Shown here: positions 15,336-16,114 of the stretch, in pieces
How positions within the stretch are numbered: position 1 is the first letter of the stretch
How the letters are laid out: every line of letters starts with the position of its first letter
DNA from: Gammaproteobacteria bacterium
Lineage (GTDB): Bacteria; Pseudomonadota; Gammaproteobacteria; Eutrophobiales; Eutrophobiaceae
Direction: 5' to 3'
Assembly: GCA_012270695.1 (NCBI GenBank)
Contig: JAAXHV010000342.1
Coordinates: 1 to 16,114, forward strand
Length of the DNA stretch: 16,114 nucleotides
Notes under the pieces: generated by a model
Database searches by the model: none
Told to the model about the DNA's origin: nothing
Seen by the model: the letters and a program-made list of their open reading frames with translations, nothing else
Translations under genes and position numbers: made by a program

Positions 15336-16013
15336 TTATTGTGCCGCCGCTGTTACAGGGATCGACGCGTCGCTCCCTGCCACTCCGCGATAGGCAATTA
15401 CCGTATAGCGGTAGGTCGTATTCGCAGTCACCTTATTATCCCTGTAGGTTTTGCCCCTGGCCACCCAGTCATGATAAACGGGGGTACAGGGGTCGTTTCC
15501 CTCTTCCTCCACACAACGGTTAACATCGTATCCATCCGGTGCGCCAAGCGCGTCGTCGGGGACGGTCCAACTCAGGCTGACGGCCTTGGCGCTGGTCGAA
15601 GCCACCGTCACAGTAGGCACCCCGGGCGCCGGCAACGGGGTCACCAGGAATGATTTTGATGCCTTGCCATTACCGCTGTCGTTTACCCCGCGTATCTTGA
15701 AAACGTAGCGCGTGCCGTTAGTCAAATCGGTGACCTCAGACTGCAGGTCCGGCCCCCTGTTCCAGACGTCCTTCATCTCTATCCAGTCGCCGTAAGTGCC
15801 GCCCTCCGATTTTTGGGCATATTGCCAGATAATACCCTCCTGCATCGGGTCAGCCCATCCCATCCGGACCTTCGTGTCCCCACCGGCACCGTAGGCATAG
15901 CTCGGCTTGGCCGGCTTCTGTGCCATTACTGCCACTGTCGGCAACAATAACGCAACCCCCAACAACAGGGGGTAAACGAATCCAGGCAACCGCTCGGTCA
16001 GTCTCTTATTCAT
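15336..16013 (-). CDS. Secreted two-domain fibronectin type III protein
   Basis: This 225-aa protein has an N-terminal signal peptide (LLLGVALLLPTVAVMA, cleavage after A31) and then only two FN3 domains. The first (33-127) ends ...NGTRYVFKIRGVNDSGNGKA. The second (129-225) has VSLSWTVPDD, GYDVNRCVEEEGNDPCTPVY and TTYRYTVIAYRG. The second is the same cysteine-bearing FN3 subtype found in the GH123 protein (C167 and C176, probably disulfide-bonded outside the cell). No catalytic domain is present. AGGAG at 16023-16027 (minus sense) lies 9 nt before ATG 16013, a clear ribosome-binding site. The gene runs in the same direction as GH20, whose start is 89 bp further on, so the two may share a transcript. 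A glycan-binding or surface role is plausible but not shown. Confidence 0.8.
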   Translation of the reverse strand: MNKRLTERLPGFVYPLLLGVALLLPTVAVMAQKPAKPSYAYGAGGDTKVRMGWADPMQEGIIWQYAQKSEGGTYGDWIEMKDVWNRGPDLQSEVTDLTNGTRYVFKIRGVNDSGNGKASKSFLVTPLPAPGVPTVTVASTSAKAVSLSWTVPDDALGAPDGYDVNRCVEEEGNDPCTPVYHDWVARGKTYRDNKVTANTTYRYTVIAYRGVAGSDASIPVTAAAQ

Positions 16014-16114
16014 TGTGCATCACTCCTATTCATTTTTGAAATCCCGGCTTGACCCTCATCCCTGCCCGTGTTGCTGTCGGGAAAGGCCGGAATGAGGAAA
16101 TATTCATCCGGAGG

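Noticed and set aside
16041..16091. Nested CCCG/CGGG and CCGGCT/GGCCGG inverted repeats upstream of the small FN3 gene
   Set aside because: The arms are short and imperfect with irregular spacing and may be chance in GC-rich DNA; the window ends before context can be judged.
1..16114. CRISPR array, tRNA, rRNA, riboswitch
   Set aside because: No regularly spaced short repeats, cloverleaf-type sequence or recognisable rRNA or riboswitch core was found by eye; a covariance-model search was not possible.

Overview
The window looks like accessory chromosome of a heterotrophic, sugar-degrading Gammaproteobacterium, probably aquatic or marine. This rests on protein style only: a Caulobacter-type sugar-acid dehydratase, an SSS sodium/sugar symporter, and secreted GH123, GH20 and FN3 proteins. 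No taxonomic marker gene is present, so the assignment is an inference.

Layout. (1) 1-911: the C-terminal end of a Fic-family protein cut by the window edge, then a 68-aa membrane/coiled-coil protein on the minus strand with a good sigma70 promoter. (2) 912-2040: a HAD-superfamily hydrolase (minus), followed by a long imperfect hairpin. (3) 2041-7996: a complete-looking oxidative, non-phosphorylative sugar catabolism locus. A XylD-type aldonate dehydratase and an SDR sugar 1-dehydrogenase run leftward. A sodium/sugar symporter, an SMP-30/gluconolactonase and a DgoR-like GntR/FCD regulator run rightward from an AT-rich divergent promoter. The implied flow is sugar uptake, oxidation to the lactone, hydrolysis to the aldonate, and dehydration to a 2-keto-3-deoxy acid. 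The later steps lie outside the window. (4) 7997-9663: the scar of a type I restriction-modification operon. It holds the 3' end of hsdM, an intact fic gene joined to it by a 4-base start/stop overlap, and an hsdS start that overlaps the fic stop by 4 bases. The hsdS gene has lost its interior and is fused to the 5' remnant of an IS5-like transposase. (5) 9661-9772: two copies of a roughly 40-bp repeat, each holding a 17-bp palindrome, wrapped around a TTGACA-17-GATAAT promoter. (6) 9801-16013: a hexosaminidase locus with a 1265-aa secreted GH123-type (DUF4091) protein, a convergent secreted GH20 beta-N-acetylhexosaminidase, and a small secreted two-FN3 protein.

The most unusual object is the GH123 protein. 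Its catalytic domain is split by about 291 residues of FN3 sequence. The insert begins with the C-terminal half of an FN3 domain and ends with the N-terminal half of another, so it is a circularly permuted repeat block, with the same ACGTAC hexamer at both junctions. The twin palindromes at its promoter and the decayed hsdM-fic-hsdS operon with its intact Fic gene are the next most interesting items. No CRISPR array, tRNA or rRNA gene was seen.
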